This document shows positions 1 to 8,805 of a stretch of DNA of 64,000 nt, piece by piece. Source of the stretch: Agrobacterium vitis (GTDB lineage: Bacteria > Pseudomonadota > Alphaproteobacteria > Rhizobiales > Rhizobiaceae); NCBI RefSeq assembly GCF_014926405.1, contig NZ_JACXXJ020000003.1, positions 186,001-250,000 on the forward strand, written 5' to 3'. The notes below the pieces were generated by a model that worked only from the letters and a program-made list of their open reading frames with translations, was not told the origin of the DNA and did no database searches. Made by a program: the position numbers and the translations under genes. Position 1 is the stretch's first letter; each line of letters starts with the position of its first letter.

Positions 1-1
1 C

Positions 2-55
2 ACTGCGCGCGGCATCGGTTACTACCTCGAAAAAACCCTGACCGAGACGGCATGA
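2..55 (+). CDS. Response regulator, C-terminal end only (partial)
   Basis: The window opens inside a gene whose last residues read ARGIGYYLEKTLTETA. This is the end of the winged-helix DNA-binding domain of OmpR/PhoB-type response regulators (usual form RGxGYxLE). Its TGA overlaps the ATG of the next gene in an ATGA, so the pair is translationally coupled to the sensor kinase that follows. The receiver domain lies outside the window. The downstream kinase suggests a TctD-like regulator of organic-acid uptake, but that assignment is inference. Confidence 0.75.
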   Translation, partial: TARGIGYYLEKTLTETA

Positions 56-1455
56 CCGGGGTCGCCTACTCGCTCCGTCGCCGTTTGCTGGGCTGGTTGC
101 TGCTATCAACCGCACTCATCGGTGCAGTCGCCCTGATCGATACCTATTACGAGGCCGTCAAAACTGCCGATACAGTCTCCGACCGGGTTCTGGCCGGGTC
201 CGCATTGGCGATTGCCGAACGGGTCATCGTCTCGGAAAATGGAGAGTTGGCGGTCGATATCCCCTATGTCGCGCTGGAAATGCTGACATCAGGAGCGCAG
301 GACCGGGTATTCTACCGCGTCGACGGCCCTGGTGGCCGCTTCATCACCGGTTACCAGAACTTACCGACAGTTTCCGATTTCAAGGGGCAATCGGCTGTGT
401 ATATGGACGCAGCTTTCCGCAACGAGCCGATCCGCATCGCGGCCCTGCAACGGTCTGCCTCGACCGGTATCGATTCGCTGCCCTTCGTGGTGACCGTGGC
501 TGAGACGACGATTGCGCGCAATCAGCTCACCCAAGCCATTCTGTTGCGCTCGGCCTTGCGGTTGTTGCTTATGATTGCCGGTGCTGGCGCGATTGTCTGG
601 GTCGCCGTCACCTATTCACTACGCCCGCTTTACCGGCTGGGAGAAGCCATTGCCGAGCGCAGTCCGAACGATCTGCATCCCATTGAGCAATCCGTTCCAA
701 GCGAAGTCGAAAACCTCGTTGAAACCGTCAATTCCTTCATGGTGCGGCTGCAATCGGCGCTGGATGCGCTTCGCCATTTCACCGGCAATGCCAGCCATCA
801 ATTGCGCACCCCGCTGGCGATCATCCGGACACAGTTGGCGCTGTCTGCCCGCGCCACAAGTCTTGGTGATGCGCAATCGGCAGCGCGCAAAGGCGATGAG
901 GCGCTCGCCCACGCTGAACACATTCTGGCGCAACTGCTGTTGATGGCCCGTGTCGACGCCGCCAGTTCCAACGAGCCACAAATATCGCCCCGGATCGATC
1001 TTGTCCAACTGTCTCAATCGATCACCGCTGATCATGTGCCACGCGCCGCCGATGCCGGTATCGATCTCGGGTTCGAGGGGCAGGATGGCCCTGCTTTCGT
1101 GCTGGCTGAACCCTTACTGATCGGAGAATTGCTCAGCAATCTGATCGCCAATGCCCTTGCCTATGCAGGGAATGGCGCGGAAGTCACTGTGCGCATCCGC
1201 CACGACATGCGAAACGTTTCCCTGATCGTCGAAGACAATGGTCCGGGTATTGCTCCCGAACGGCGCAGCATCGTGCGCCAACGGTTCGCCCGGGGGGAAC
1301 ACAACCCCTCCCCGGGTTTGGGCCTTGGCCTGCCGATCGTTGAGGAAATCGCCAATCTCTTCAATGCCAAACTCACGCTTCAAGACACATCCGAGGGGCG
1401 TGGCCTGACGGTATCGGTCACATTTCCCAATGCCGCAAAAGTAGCGCAGGCATAA
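52..1455 (+). CDS. Two-component sensor histidine kinase, TctE/QseC type
   Basis: Inner-membrane sensor kinase of 467 residues. A transmembrane helix at about 12-31, a periplasmic sensor region of about 135 residues and a second helix at about 168-190 precede a HAMP-like linker. The phospho-acceptor H249 lies in the H-box (NASHQLRTPLA). The N-box (LIANALAYAG), G1 (VEDNGPGIAP) and G2 (GLGLGLPIVEEIA) ATP-binding motifs all follow, so the kinase looks intact. It overlaps the upstream response regulator by 4 bp (ATGA). Length and layout match TctE-like kinases, which sense tricarboxylates or other organic acids. The ligand cannot be read from sequence; no tricarboxylate transporter lies in this window. 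Confidence 0.9.
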   Translation: MTGVAYSLRRRLLGWLLLSTALIGAVALIDTYYEAVKTADTVSDRVLAGSALAIAERVIVSENGELAVDIPYVALEMLTSGAQDRVFYRVDGPGGRFITGYQNLPTVSDFKGQSAVYMDAAFRNEPIRIAALQRSASTGIDSLPFVVTVAETTIARNQLTQAILLRSALRLLLMIAGAGAIVWVAVTYSLRPLYRLGEAIAERSPNDLHPIEQSVPSEVENLVETVNSFMVRLQSALDALRHFTGNASHQLRTPLAIIRTQLALSARATSLGDAQSAARKGDEALAHAEHILAQLLLMARVDAASSNEPQISPRIDLVQLSQSITADHVPRAADAGIDLGFEGQDGPAFVLAEPLLIGELLSNLIANALAYAGNGAEVTVRIRHDMRNVSLIVEDNGPGIAPERRSIVRQRFARGEHNPSPGLGLGLPIVEEIANLFNAKLTLQDTSEGRGLTVSVTFPNAAKVAQA

Positions 1456-1479
1456 GCCTTCCAAGGTCTTGCAGGAGCA

Positions 1480-2604
1480 TCAAAGCACCCTGTCCGCCCT
1501 CGACTGCTTGCGGGTCTCTGCCAGTTTACTCGCTGTCCAGATGCAATCTGCAATCAGTCTTGGAGCCAGTTTAACTGGGACAGAGTGAATGACGCTGGCT
1601 GGAGCCATGGCGATCTCACCGACTTTCAGCAGGTCTTCCGCTGTGACCGTCTCCAGCCCGAGATCGCCAAGCATTGTCGGCAATTTCAGGTCCTGGCAGA
1701 AGTCGATGGCCTCGTTGATCTCATCCAACGGACGGTTTTCCAGCACCAGCAGGCCGATAATGCCGAAAGCAACCTTTTCGCCATGGAAGAAATGATGGGT
1801 CGGTTCCAGCACGGTCAGTGCATCATGGATGCCGTGCGCGCCGGAGACACCGCAATTTTCAAAGCCAAGACCGCTCAAAAGCGTATTGGCCTCGATGATA
1901 TTTTCAACCGCCGGTGTCAGCTTGCCATCGATGGCGGCAGCGTAAGCGGCCCGGCCGTCGCGCATCAGCACCTCATGGCAACGCCGGGCAATGGCTGCCC
2001 CCGCCGCCGTGGTTCCATAGCCATCGCCGATATAATTGTTTGACTGGCTTTCAAAATTGGACCGCGCCTCATACCAGGTCGATAGCGCATCGCCCATGCC
2101 GGAAACCAGAAACCGAACGGGCGCCTTGATAATCAAGGCACTATCGACCAGAACCACATCCGGATTACGGCCACAACGCACCACCCGGTCATAGACGCCA
2201 TCCTCGCTGTAAATTACGCCCAGCGCACTGGTCGGGGAATCGGTCGAAGCGATTGTTGGAACTGTTACCGTGCGTGCACCAATATGAAGCGCAGAAATCT
2301 TGGCCGTATCGAGCGCCTTGCCGCCGCCGATGCCAATCACAACGCCAGCACCAGCAGTTTTGCCAAGGCTGACGGCGCGCTCGACCTCTTTATCCGTCGA
2401 TTCGCCTGAGAATTTCAGGAAATGGCTCTTCACTCCATGAGCCGCCAGGTTTTTCTCCACGTCGGGCCGCAAAGTATCCCAGAAAAACGCATCAATGACG
2501 ATCAGTGCCGAGTTTGACAGCGGCGCGATATAAAGCCCGATCTCATCGATGACGCCCGGTCCCTGAACATATCGCAGCGGTCCGCCATAGCCTCTTGAAG
2601 TCAT
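1480..2604 (-). CDS. Iron-containing alcohol dehydrogenase, glycerol dehydrogenase (GldA)-like
   Basis: NAD-dependent polyol dehydrogenase of the Fe-ADH superfamily, 374 residues. The GGGK nucleotide motif (93-96) and the three metal ligands expected for GldA are visible: D172 (GMGDALSTW), H257 (GAHGIH) and H274 (FFHGEKVAFG). Glycerol dehydrogenases oxidise glycerol or short vicinal diols such as 1,2-propanediol. An AAGGAT ribosome site precedes the ATG. It is the last gene of the leftward arm of the sugar-acid cluster, 30 bp after the short-chain dehydrogenase. Reduction or oxidation of a C3 product (lactaldehyde, hydroxyacetone) would fit, but the substrate is unproven. It converges on the sensor kinase with a 24 bp gap. 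Confidence 0.88.
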   Translation of the reverse strand: MTSRGYGGPLRYVQGPGVIDEIGLYIAPLSNSALIVIDAFFWDTLRPDVEKNLAAHGVKSHFLKFSGESTDKEVERAVSLGKTAGAGVVIGIGGGKALDTAKISALHIGARTVTVPTIASTDSPTSALGVIYSEDGVYDRVVRCGRNPDVVLVDSALIIKAPVRFLVSGMGDALSTWYEARSNFESQSNNYIGDGYGTTAAGAAIARRCHEVLMRDGRAAYAAAIDGKLTPAVENIIEANTLLSGLGFENCGVSGAHGIHDALTVLEPTHHFFHGEKVAFGIIGLLVLENRPLDEINEAIDFCQDLKLPTMLGDLGLETVTAEDLLKVGEIAMAPASVIHSVPVKLAPRLIADCIWTASKLAETRKQSRADRVL

Positions 2605-2634
2605 GGTTTTATCCTTTTTCTAAAAATGCAATGA

Positions 2635-3432
2635 TCAACGCAGCGTCAAGCCGCCATCGATCGTGATGATTTCGCCTGTGGTGAAGGAACCGGCATCGCT
2701 GGCCAGATAGACGACCGAACCGGCCAGTTCCTCGACGGAACCGATTCTGTTTTGCACGGCACCTTTTGCCCAATGATCCCTGACCACATCGGGATGCTGC
2801 CGCAGCACGTCATCGGTCAGTTCCGTGCGGACATAGCCCGGCGCAATCGCGTTGACGCGGATATTGTGTTCAGCCCATTCCGTTGCCAGCGCCTTGGTCA
2901 ACATATGGACGCCCGCCTTGGAGACGTTATAGGCGGCATGGCGGAAAGGCCAATTGACGATCCGCCCTGACATCGAACCAATATTGATGATTGAGCCACT
3001 TTTCTGCGCGATCATTTGCCGTCCAACATGTTTGGAGACAAGGAAAACGCCATCCAGATTGACCGCCATGGTCTGGCGCCACTGGTCGAGGCTGCAATCT
3101 TCCGCTGCTGCGGGCAGAACAATACCAGCGTTGTTGATGAGAATGTCGATACGCCCGAAGCGATCAACCACCGACTGGGTCATGCGCTCGACATCTGCCT
3201 CCTGTGCGACATCGGCCTGCAAGGCAAAACTTTCGCGCCCTTCCGCGCTCAGTCTGGCGGCCAGTTCTTCGGCGCGGTCCAGCGTCGAGCGCACAACGAT
3301 GGCGACATCTGCGCCATGGGCCGCAAGCGCCTCGGCCAGCGCCTTGCCAATGCCCCGCGACCCACCGGTCACAATGGCCTTGCGTCCGGTCAGGTCGAAC
3401 ATTTGACGGTAATCTGATGCTGTGTTTGACAT
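2635..3432 (-). CDS. Short-chain dehydrogenase/reductase (SDR), sugar-acid type
   Basis: Classical SDR of 265 residues. The cofactor motif TGGSRGIG (22-29), NNAG (100-103), and the catalytic S153, Y168 and K172 (YNVSK) are all present. The C-terminal IDGGLTLR ending is typical of the gluconate 5-dehydrogenase / 2-keto-3-deoxy-L-fuconate dehydrogenase group. A GGAGGAG site precedes the ATG. It sits between the GMC oxidoreductase and the GldA-like gene, in the same operon as the dehydratase. In non-phosphorylative L-fucose or L-rhamnose routes an SDR oxidises the 2-keto-3-deoxy acid after dehydration, and that is the most likely role here. This substrate is inferred from context only. Confidence 0.88.
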   Translation of the reverse strand: MSNTASDYRQMFDLTGRKAIVTGGSRGIGKALAEALAAHGADVAIVVRSTLDRAEELAARLSAEGRESFALQADVAQEADVERMTQSVVDRFGRIDILINNAGIVLPAAAEDCSLDQWRQTMAVNLDGVFLVSKHVGRQMIAQKSGSIINIGSMSGRIVNWPFRHAAYNVSKAGVHMLTKALATEWAEHNIRVNAIAPGYVRTELTDDVLRQHPDVVRDHWAKGAVQNRIGSVEELAGSVVYLASDAGSFTTGEIITIDGGLTLR

Positions 3433-3466
3433 GTAGGCTCCTCCCTATCTGTCTTGTTTTTGCCGA

Positions 3467-5032
3467 TCAGGCCACGGTTGGTGAAGCCTGTGGCGTAACG
3501 GTGGTTTCGCCCCATTGGGCCAGAATATGTTCGGCGGTCCGCTGCGCCTGCGCGACAATGGTCAGCGACGGATTGACGGCGGTGGAGGATGGCAGGAAGG
3601 ACGCATCGACGACATAGAGATTATCGACATCCCAAACCTTGCAATGCGTGTCCAGAACCGAGGTTTCCGGTGCCTTTCCAAAGCGCGCGGTGCCGCATTG
3701 ATGCATGGACACCTTGATATCCATCTTGTTGGTGATGATCAGCGGATAGCCCAACGCGCGCATATGACGTGACCAGACCTTCACCAATTCATTGTGCGAT
3801 TTGAGATTGTTGGCCGTATAGCTCAGGCGAATGCGGCCATCCGGATCGACGGTGACGCGGTTTTCAGGATCGGGCAGATCCTCCGACATCAGCCACCAAT
3901 CGACACTGCGGTCGGCGAAGATCGACATCAACCATTCAGGTGCCCAGGCCGCCCCAGCGGTCAGCATGCCGCCCTGCAATTTGCCAAGCCCCTGGATATT
4001 GCCGAGTGGGTAGGGTTTTTCGGTATTGGCGAGATAATAATCGTTGATCGCCATGGATTTCTGGAAGATGACCCGGTTCTTCTTGAAGGGCGAAATCGCC
4101 ATCAACGCCGTATTGTTATGCGCCATGTAATTGCGGCCGAGCTGGTCGGACATGCTATTGCCGATGCCGCGCTTATGGACCTGATTGGCTGATCGCAAGA
4201 GAAGGGCAGCCGAATTGATCGCACCTGCACTGGAGACGAACAGGTCGGCTTCGATCCGCTTTTTCTCACCCGCATGGGTCAGTTCAACGCCCGTCACCAT
4301 CTTGCCAGTCGGATCGGTCAGCAAGCGATGCACGAAAGCTTCTGTGACAAGCTCGATTTTACCTTTGCCACGGGCGAGCGCTGGATTGACGAGACGGACT
4401 TCCGCATCCCCCTTGGCGCCCAGCTTGCAGGCAAAACCATCACAGGTCCGACATCGGATACAGCTGCCGCCTTGGTGGTAATCGATAGCAATCGGCAGCG
4501 GAAAGGGATGAAGCCCCCTTTCCTTCAGTTTCTTTTCAAAGAAGGCAATTTCCGGTTCATGGCCAATGGCCGGATGCGGCATGGGGCCGGAGCGTGGCGG
4601 CTCGGTCGGGTCGATGCCCGCCGTTCCATGCGTCCCCATCAGCCGTTCTGCCACAGCATAATAGGGCTCAAACTCATCGTAGGAAACCGGCCAAGCCGGG
4701 GCAATGCCACCTTCATGCGGCAAATCCTCGAAATCCTCCCGGCGAAAGCGAAGTGTGGCGGCACCGAAGAATTTGCTGTTGCCGCCGACATAATAAAACG
4801 TGCTGGGCCTGAAGGACTGACCATCCTTGTCGCGCCATTCTTCCGTCGTTGCATATTTTTTCTGGTGGAAAACCGCATCGACGCTCCAGTTGTCGTCTTC
4901 GCGTGGCAGCCGTGGGCCACGTTCGACCATCAGGATATTGCGGCCCGACTCTGCTAACCGGTTTGCCAGCGCGCCGCCGCCGACACCTGATCCAATAATG
5001 ATCACGTCGTAAAATCGCTTCAACTCACTCAT
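3467..5032 (-). CDS. GMC-family FAD oxidoreductase
   Basis: Flavoprotein of 521 residues. The N-terminal Rossmann motif IIIGSGVGGGALANRL (11-26) binds FAD. The C-terminal GMC domain carries the HQCGTARFG catalytic-His region and the typical VVDASFLPSSTAVNPSLTI end. A cysteine cluster C191-x2-C194-x2-C197-x4-C202 lies in the substrate domain and may bind metal or form disulfides. No signal peptide is seen, so it probably acts in the cytoplasm. Members oxidise alcohols, sugars or aldonates (choline, sorbose, gluconate dehydrogenase-like). In this operon it may oxidise a sugar or polyol intermediate. The canonical L-fucose route does not need such an enzyme, so its step is unknown. Confidence 0.87.
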   Translation of the reverse strand: MSELKRFYDVIIIGSGVGGGALANRLAESGRNILMVERGPRLPREDDNWSVDAVFHQKKYATTEEWRDKDGQSFRPSTFYYVGGNSKFFGAATLRFRREDFEDLPHEGGIAPAWPVSYDEFEPYYAVAERLMGTHGTAGIDPTEPPRSGPMPHPAIGHEPEIAFFEKKLKERGLHPFPLPIAIDYHQGGSCIRCRTCDGFACKLGAKGDAEVRLVNPALARGKGKIELVTEAFVHRLLTDPTGKMVTGVELTHAGEKKRIEADLFVSSAGAINSAALLLRSANQVHKRGIGNSMSDQLGRNYMAHNNTALMAISPFKKNRVIFQKSMAINDYYLANTEKPYPLGNIQGLGKLQGGMLTAGAAWAPEWLMSIFADRSVDWWLMSEDLPDPENRVTVDPDGRIRLSYTANNLKSHNELVKVWSRHMRALGYPLIITNKMDIKVSMHQCGTARFGKAPETSVLDTHCKVWDVDNLYVVDASFLPSSTAVNPSLTIVAQAQRTAEHILAQWGETTVTPQASPTVA

Positions 5033-5142
5033 GTCTCTCTCCCGTGCCTGCCCTTGGCTGCACCTGCGTCTGAATGAATGCCTTTCTCCTCCGAAAGGCG
5101 CTTTTCTACCAAGGCTTGAAGATGCTCCAATGCTCGTTGGTG

Positions 5143-6675
5143 TTACATGATCGCGCCGACCTGCCAGGGGACGAATTCGTTGTCGCCGTAATTGTAGATC
5201 TCGCTCACGGTCCGTTCTCCCGAGGCTGTAGCGATCACAGCCTCGAAAATCCGTTGCCCGACCGCCTCCACCGTCTCATCACCGGTGACGATGGTGCCGC
5301 AATTGAGGTCCATGTCTTCCTGCATCCGCTCATACATCGGTGTGTTGGTGGCAAGCTTCAGCGACGGCGCCGGTTTGAAGCCAGACACCGAACCGCGCCC
5401 GGTGGTGAAACAGATGACATTGCAGCCGCCCGCCACCTGGCCGGTCACGGCAATCGGGTCATAGCCAGGGGTATCCATGAAGACGAAGCCGGGTTCCACG
5501 ATGCGCTCGGCATATTCATAGACGGCGTTGAGCCTGGTCGTGCCGCCTTTGGCCACCGCACCCAGCGACTTCTCCAGAATTGTGGTAAGCCCACCGGCTT
5601 TATTGCCATGGGATGGATTGTTGTTCAGCTCGGCCCTGCCCCGCGCCGCGTAATCACGCCACCATTCGATGCGCTCCAGCAGCTTTTGTGCCACATCAGG
5701 GCTTTTGGCCCGCCGGGTCAACAGATGTTCAGCGCCGTAGATTTCAGGTGTCTCGGCCAGACAGGCGGTTCCACCATGGCGCACCAGCAGATCGGCGGCA
5801 TAACCAAGCGCCGGATTGGCGGAAATGCCGGAATACCCATCCGATCCGCCGCATTCGAGTGCCAATTTCAGCTTCGACACCGGTTGCGGCGCGCGCTCCA
5901 AGGCATTGACGGCGGGCAGCATTGAATCGATGGCCGCAATTGCGGCTTCAATGGATTTGCGGGTGCCGCCGGTCGCCTGGATGGTCAGCGTGTGAAATCT
6001 ATCGCTCTCGGTGAGGCCATGAGCGGCAAGCAAAGCCGGAATCTGGTTGGTTTCGCAGCCAAGGCCGATCATCACCACGCCGCCGACATTGGCATGGGTG
6101 GCATATCCGGCCAGCGTGCGGGTGAGATAGAGATACCCCTCCGTCGCGGTATTGATGGCACAGCCACCTGCATGGGTGAGTGCAATCACACCATCGACAT
6201 TGGCGAAATCGTCAAGCCTGCCCGGTTGTGCATAATGCTGCGCCACGGCCTTGGCCACGGTGGCGGAACAGTTCACGGAAGAGACGATGGCGATGTAATT
6301 GCGCGTACCAGCCTCGCCATTCTCTCGCAGATACCCCATAAACGTTGCGGGCTGTGGCACAAAAACCGGCTCCTGCGCATCCACGCAAAATTCATGGGCC
6401 AGTTCCACATCCCCCATCGCCATATTGTGGGTATGAACATGATCGCCAACGGCAATGGGCTGTGTGGCAAAGCCAATGATCTGGCCATATTTGATGATGG
6501 CCTGCCCCGGCTGAAGGGCCGTGATGGCAACCTTGTGTCCCTGGGTGATCCGGGTCGAGAGCTGCGCGCCGCCAAGTTCGGGCAGCGCCACCGGCTCCAG
6601 CGTCAGCCGGGCAACGGCAACATTGTCGCGCATATTGAGCCTAAGCAGCGGCGAAGAAACCGAAGTCACTGTCAT
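5143..6675 (-). CDS. UxaA/GarD-family sugar-acid dehydratase
   Basis: Altronate/galactarate dehydratase-type enzyme of 510 residues. It has an N-terminal SAF domain (about 10-90, containing HTHN) fused to the UxaA C-terminal domain, which holds conserved glycine- and cysteine-rich stretches such as SSVNCSATVAK and LGCETNQIP. The family removes water from hexonates or hexarates, usually with Fe2+, to give 2-keto-3-deoxy acids. It is the first enzyme gene after the GntR regulator and overlaps it by 4 bp (ATGA). Next to the mutarotase, dehydrogenase and lactonase of the opposite arm, its substrate is probably the aldonate they produce (L-fuconate or a stereo-related acid). The known L-fuconate dehydratase is an enolase-superfamily enzyme, so this would be a different fold. 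Confidence 0.87.
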   Translation of the reverse strand: MTVTSVSSPLLRLNMRDNVAVARLTLEPVALPELGGAQLSTRITQGHKVAITALQPGQAIIKYGQIIGFATQPIAVGDHVHTHNMAMGDVELAHEFCVDAQEPVFVPQPATFMGYLRENGEAGTRNYIAIVSSVNCSATVAKAVAQHYAQPGRLDDFANVDGVIALTHAGGCAINTATEGYLYLTRTLAGYATHANVGGVVMIGLGCETNQIPALLAAHGLTESDRFHTLTIQATGGTRKSIEAAIAAIDSMLPAVNALERAPQPVSKLKLALECGGSDGYSGISANPALGYAADLLVRHGGTACLAETPEIYGAEHLLTRRAKSPDVAQKLLERIEWWRDYAARGRAELNNNPSHGNKAGGLTTILEKSLGAVAKGGTTRLNAVYEYAERIVEPGFVFMDTPGYDPIAVTGQVAGGCNVICFTTGRGSVSGFKPAPSLKLATNTPMYERMQEDMDLNCGTIVTGDETVEAVGQRIFEAVIATASGERTVSEIYNYGDNEFVPWQVGAIM

Positions 6676-7361
6676 GAGCCTTCCTTTCCATCAAAGAGCG
6701 CACCCTGGTCCTCATGCATTTTGGCCATGACCGCGAAGGATGAATCGAGGTGAATGCGCATGGCCAACTCGGCCTGATCGGCATTGCGGCTGGCCAGCGC
6801 CCGCACGATCGTGTCGTGCTGCTCGGTCACCACAGCCAGATGGCCCGGCACAGGTGCGCTGAGCTGGCGCATCCGGTCGAGATGAACCTTGGCGAGCGTT
6901 ATGAACTTCCAGATACGCGGATAGCCGCTGATCGTGGCAATGGCACTGTGAAAGGCATCGTCACAATCCAGGTATTTGTCCAACTGGTCGCTATCGAGGA
7001 TGGCCTGCATCTGCGTAATGATCGACTTCAGCTGCGCAACGTCGCGATCTGTTACATTGGCCACAGCCTTTCTGACACTTTCGATTTCCAACGCACGGCG
7101 AATGACAAAACCCTCTTCCGCGACGGTGAAGGAAATACGGCTGACATAGGTGCCGGAATGGGGAAACACATCCACCAGACCCTCATCCGCCAGCCGCTGC
7201 AACGCCTCTCTAACCGGGGTACGCGACACCCCGAACTCGGCGCAGAGGTCCTTTTCGGAGATAATCGCGCCCGGTTGCATCTCTAGATGGACGATGGCTT
7301 GCCGCAACAACCAATATATCTGTTCAGCCTTGGGAATTGTCTTCATTTTTTCCGTACGCAT
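6672..7361 (-). CDS. GntR-family regulator, FCD (FadR) subfamily
   Basis: Transcription factor of 229 residues. The winged helix-turn-helix (about 12-75) contains ISEKDLCAEFGVSRTPVREA, the hallmark GntR motif. The C-terminal all-helical FCD ligand domain has the metal-binding Asp/His pattern (CDDAFHSAI, EQHDTIVRAL). It heads the leftward operon and faces the Fe-ADH/transporter operon across a divergent spacer, so it probably represses both arms until a sugar acid binds. The start is uncertain between the first ATG and the sixth-residue ATG, because neither has a strong ribosome site. Confidence 0.9.
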   Translation of the reverse strand: MRTEKMKTIPKAEQIYWLLRQAIVHLEMQPGAIISEKDLCAEFGVSRTPVREALQRLADEGLVDVFPHSGTYVSRISFTVAEEGFVIRRALEIESVRKAVANVTDRDVAQLKSIITQMQAILDSDQLDKYLDCDDAFHSAIATISGYPRIWKFITLAKVHLDRMRQLSAPVPGHLAVVTEQHDTIVRALASRNADQAELAMRIHLDSSFAVMAKMHEDQGALFDGKEGS

Positions 7362-7650
7362 ATCAATCTCGTTATTATCAGGGCTTTTAGCACGAGAAGA
7401 GAAGTTTTCGAAAGCCTGTTGACAGGCGAATAATCATCTGACTTAGATAACTCATATATTGGTTGAGGGCGCAAGTGAAATTTTCAGCCCGCAGCCAGGA
7501 GGACTAAACCGAGCTGGCGAGGAGGCCGGCAGGCGCTTTCAAAATTTGGGAATGACGATTCTGGCCGACACTGTTTGCGCGTTGCGTGATGCAATGGCGA
7601 CGGGAGATCTGTGTCTCACCTCGGCTGACAAACAATGGATACAAGCGATC
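7362..7650. promoter_or_regulatory. Divergent control region of the sugar-acid cluster
   Basis: This spacer of about 290 bp separates the GntR gene from the Fe-ADH gene. On the + strand a good -35 hexamer TTGACA lies at 7419-7424. A short palindrome ATCTGACTTAGAT covers the downstream side of that promoter at about 7436-7448 and could be the GntR operator. The exact -10 is unclear (TTAGAT or neighbours). Translation in frame with Fe-ADH could start upstream of 7651, which would shorten the spacer. Confidence 0.4.
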
Positions 7651-8763
7651 ATGGCGACAATCAATTATTTGACGCGGATTGAATTCAACGAGGGCGCAAT
7701 TTCCACATTGCCTGCGTTGCTGGCTGAACTTGGCGTGAAAAAGCCGCTGATTGCAACCGACAAGGGACTGGTTTCGACTGGCCTTGTTGCGAAAGTCCTC
7801 GACCTGTTTGATGAAACACCGGCGGTGTTTGGCGGCACTCCGGCCAATCCGACGGAAGAGGCTGTTACCCAAGCTTATGACCTCTATAAAAGCGCCGGAT
7901 GCGACGGCATTGTCGGGCTCGGCGGCGGGTCATCGCTGGACCTGGCAAAAGCCGTCCGGCTTTTGACTGGCCACGCCGCACCACTGGCGCAATATACGGC
8001 GGTAGAAGGCGGTGCCTCAAAAATCCATGGGCGCATATGTCCGATGATAGCTGTACCGACCACCTCAGGCACCGGCTCGGAAGTCGGGCGCGCTGCCGTC
8101 ATCATCACCAAGGAAGGCCGCAAACTTGGCATATTGAGCGGCCACATGCTGCCCTCTATTGCGCTCTGCGATCCTGAACTGACCTATGGCCTGCCGCCCT
8201 TCCTGACGGCGGCAACCGGCATGGATGCCCTCTCCCATTGCCTGGAAACCTATATGGGGCCATCCGTCAATCCTCCTGCCGATGCGATTGCGCTCGACGG
8301 ATTGAAGCGGGGCTTTCCGGCCATTCGCAAGGTGGTTGCCAATGGAGGTGACCGGCAGGCGCGCTGGGACATGATGATGACTGCGCTCGAAGGGGCCATG
8401 GCCTTTCAGAAAGGTCTCGGTGCTGTCCATGCCCTGACCCATCCGCTGGGCGCCATCCGCGAGCTTAATCTGCACCATGGCACGCTGAATGCGGTGCTGA
8501 TGCCCGCCGTGTTGCGCTTCAACCGTTCGGTCATCGGCGCGAAATGGGAGGTGATGGCAGACATCGTGGGTGGCGCGCCGGATGAGGTCACCGCAGCGCT
8601 GAACCAGGATATCGGCATGCCCTCCGGCCTGAAAGCCATGGGTGTGACGGACGCGATGATGGAAAAAATCGCCGGAGAAGCCCTGAAAGACCATTGCCAT
8701 GCCACCAATCCCCGGCTCGCCAGCCGTGAGGATTACCTGGCGTTGCTCCAGGAATCGGCCTGA
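7651..8763 (+). CDS. Iron-containing alcohol dehydrogenase (group III, FucO-like)
   Basis: Fe-ADH of about 370 residues. GLGGGSSLDLAKA binds NAD(P), and TTSGTGSEVGRAAV and ATGMDALSHCLE carry family metal-site residues; the conserved histidine regions VHALTHPLGA and LHHGTLNA follow. Lactaldehyde reductase (FucO), 4-hydroxybutyrate dehydrogenase and maleylacetate-type enzymes belong here. The frame stays open up to a TTG at 7459, with further ATGs at 7552 and 7594. ATG 7651 is preferred because family members start just before the YLTRIEF strand, although its ribosome site is weak. It is the first gene of the rightward operon, and reducing or oxidising lactaldehyde from a 6-deoxy sugar is a plausible role. 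Confidence 0.87.
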   Translation: MATINYLTRIEFNEGAISTLPALLAELGVKKPLIATDKGLVSTGLVAKVLDLFDETPAVFGGTPANPTEEAVTQAYDLYKSAGCDGIVGLGGGSSLDLAKAVRLLTGHAAPLAQYTAVEGGASKIHGRICPMIAVPTTSGTGSEVGRAAVIITKEGRKLGILSGHMLPSIALCDPELTYGLPPFLTAATGMDALSHCLETYMGPSVNPPADAIALDGLKRGFPAIRKVVANGGDRQARWDMMMTALEGAMAFQKGLGAVHALTHPLGAIRELNLHHGTLNAVLMPAVLRFNRSVIGAKWEVMADIVGGAPDEVTAALNQDIGMPSGLKAMGVTDAMMEKIAGEALKDHCHATNPRLASREDYLALLQESA

Positions 8764-8805
8764 AAACCGAGGAAAACGACAACAATCGAGTGGGAGGAGA
8801 ACACA

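Noticed and set aside
7459..7650. N-terminal extension of the Fe-ADH from TTG 7459
   Set aside because: The extra 64 residues do not resemble the family, the likely promoter (-35 at 7419) leaves little room for a transcript start before 7459, and the family start matches 7651.
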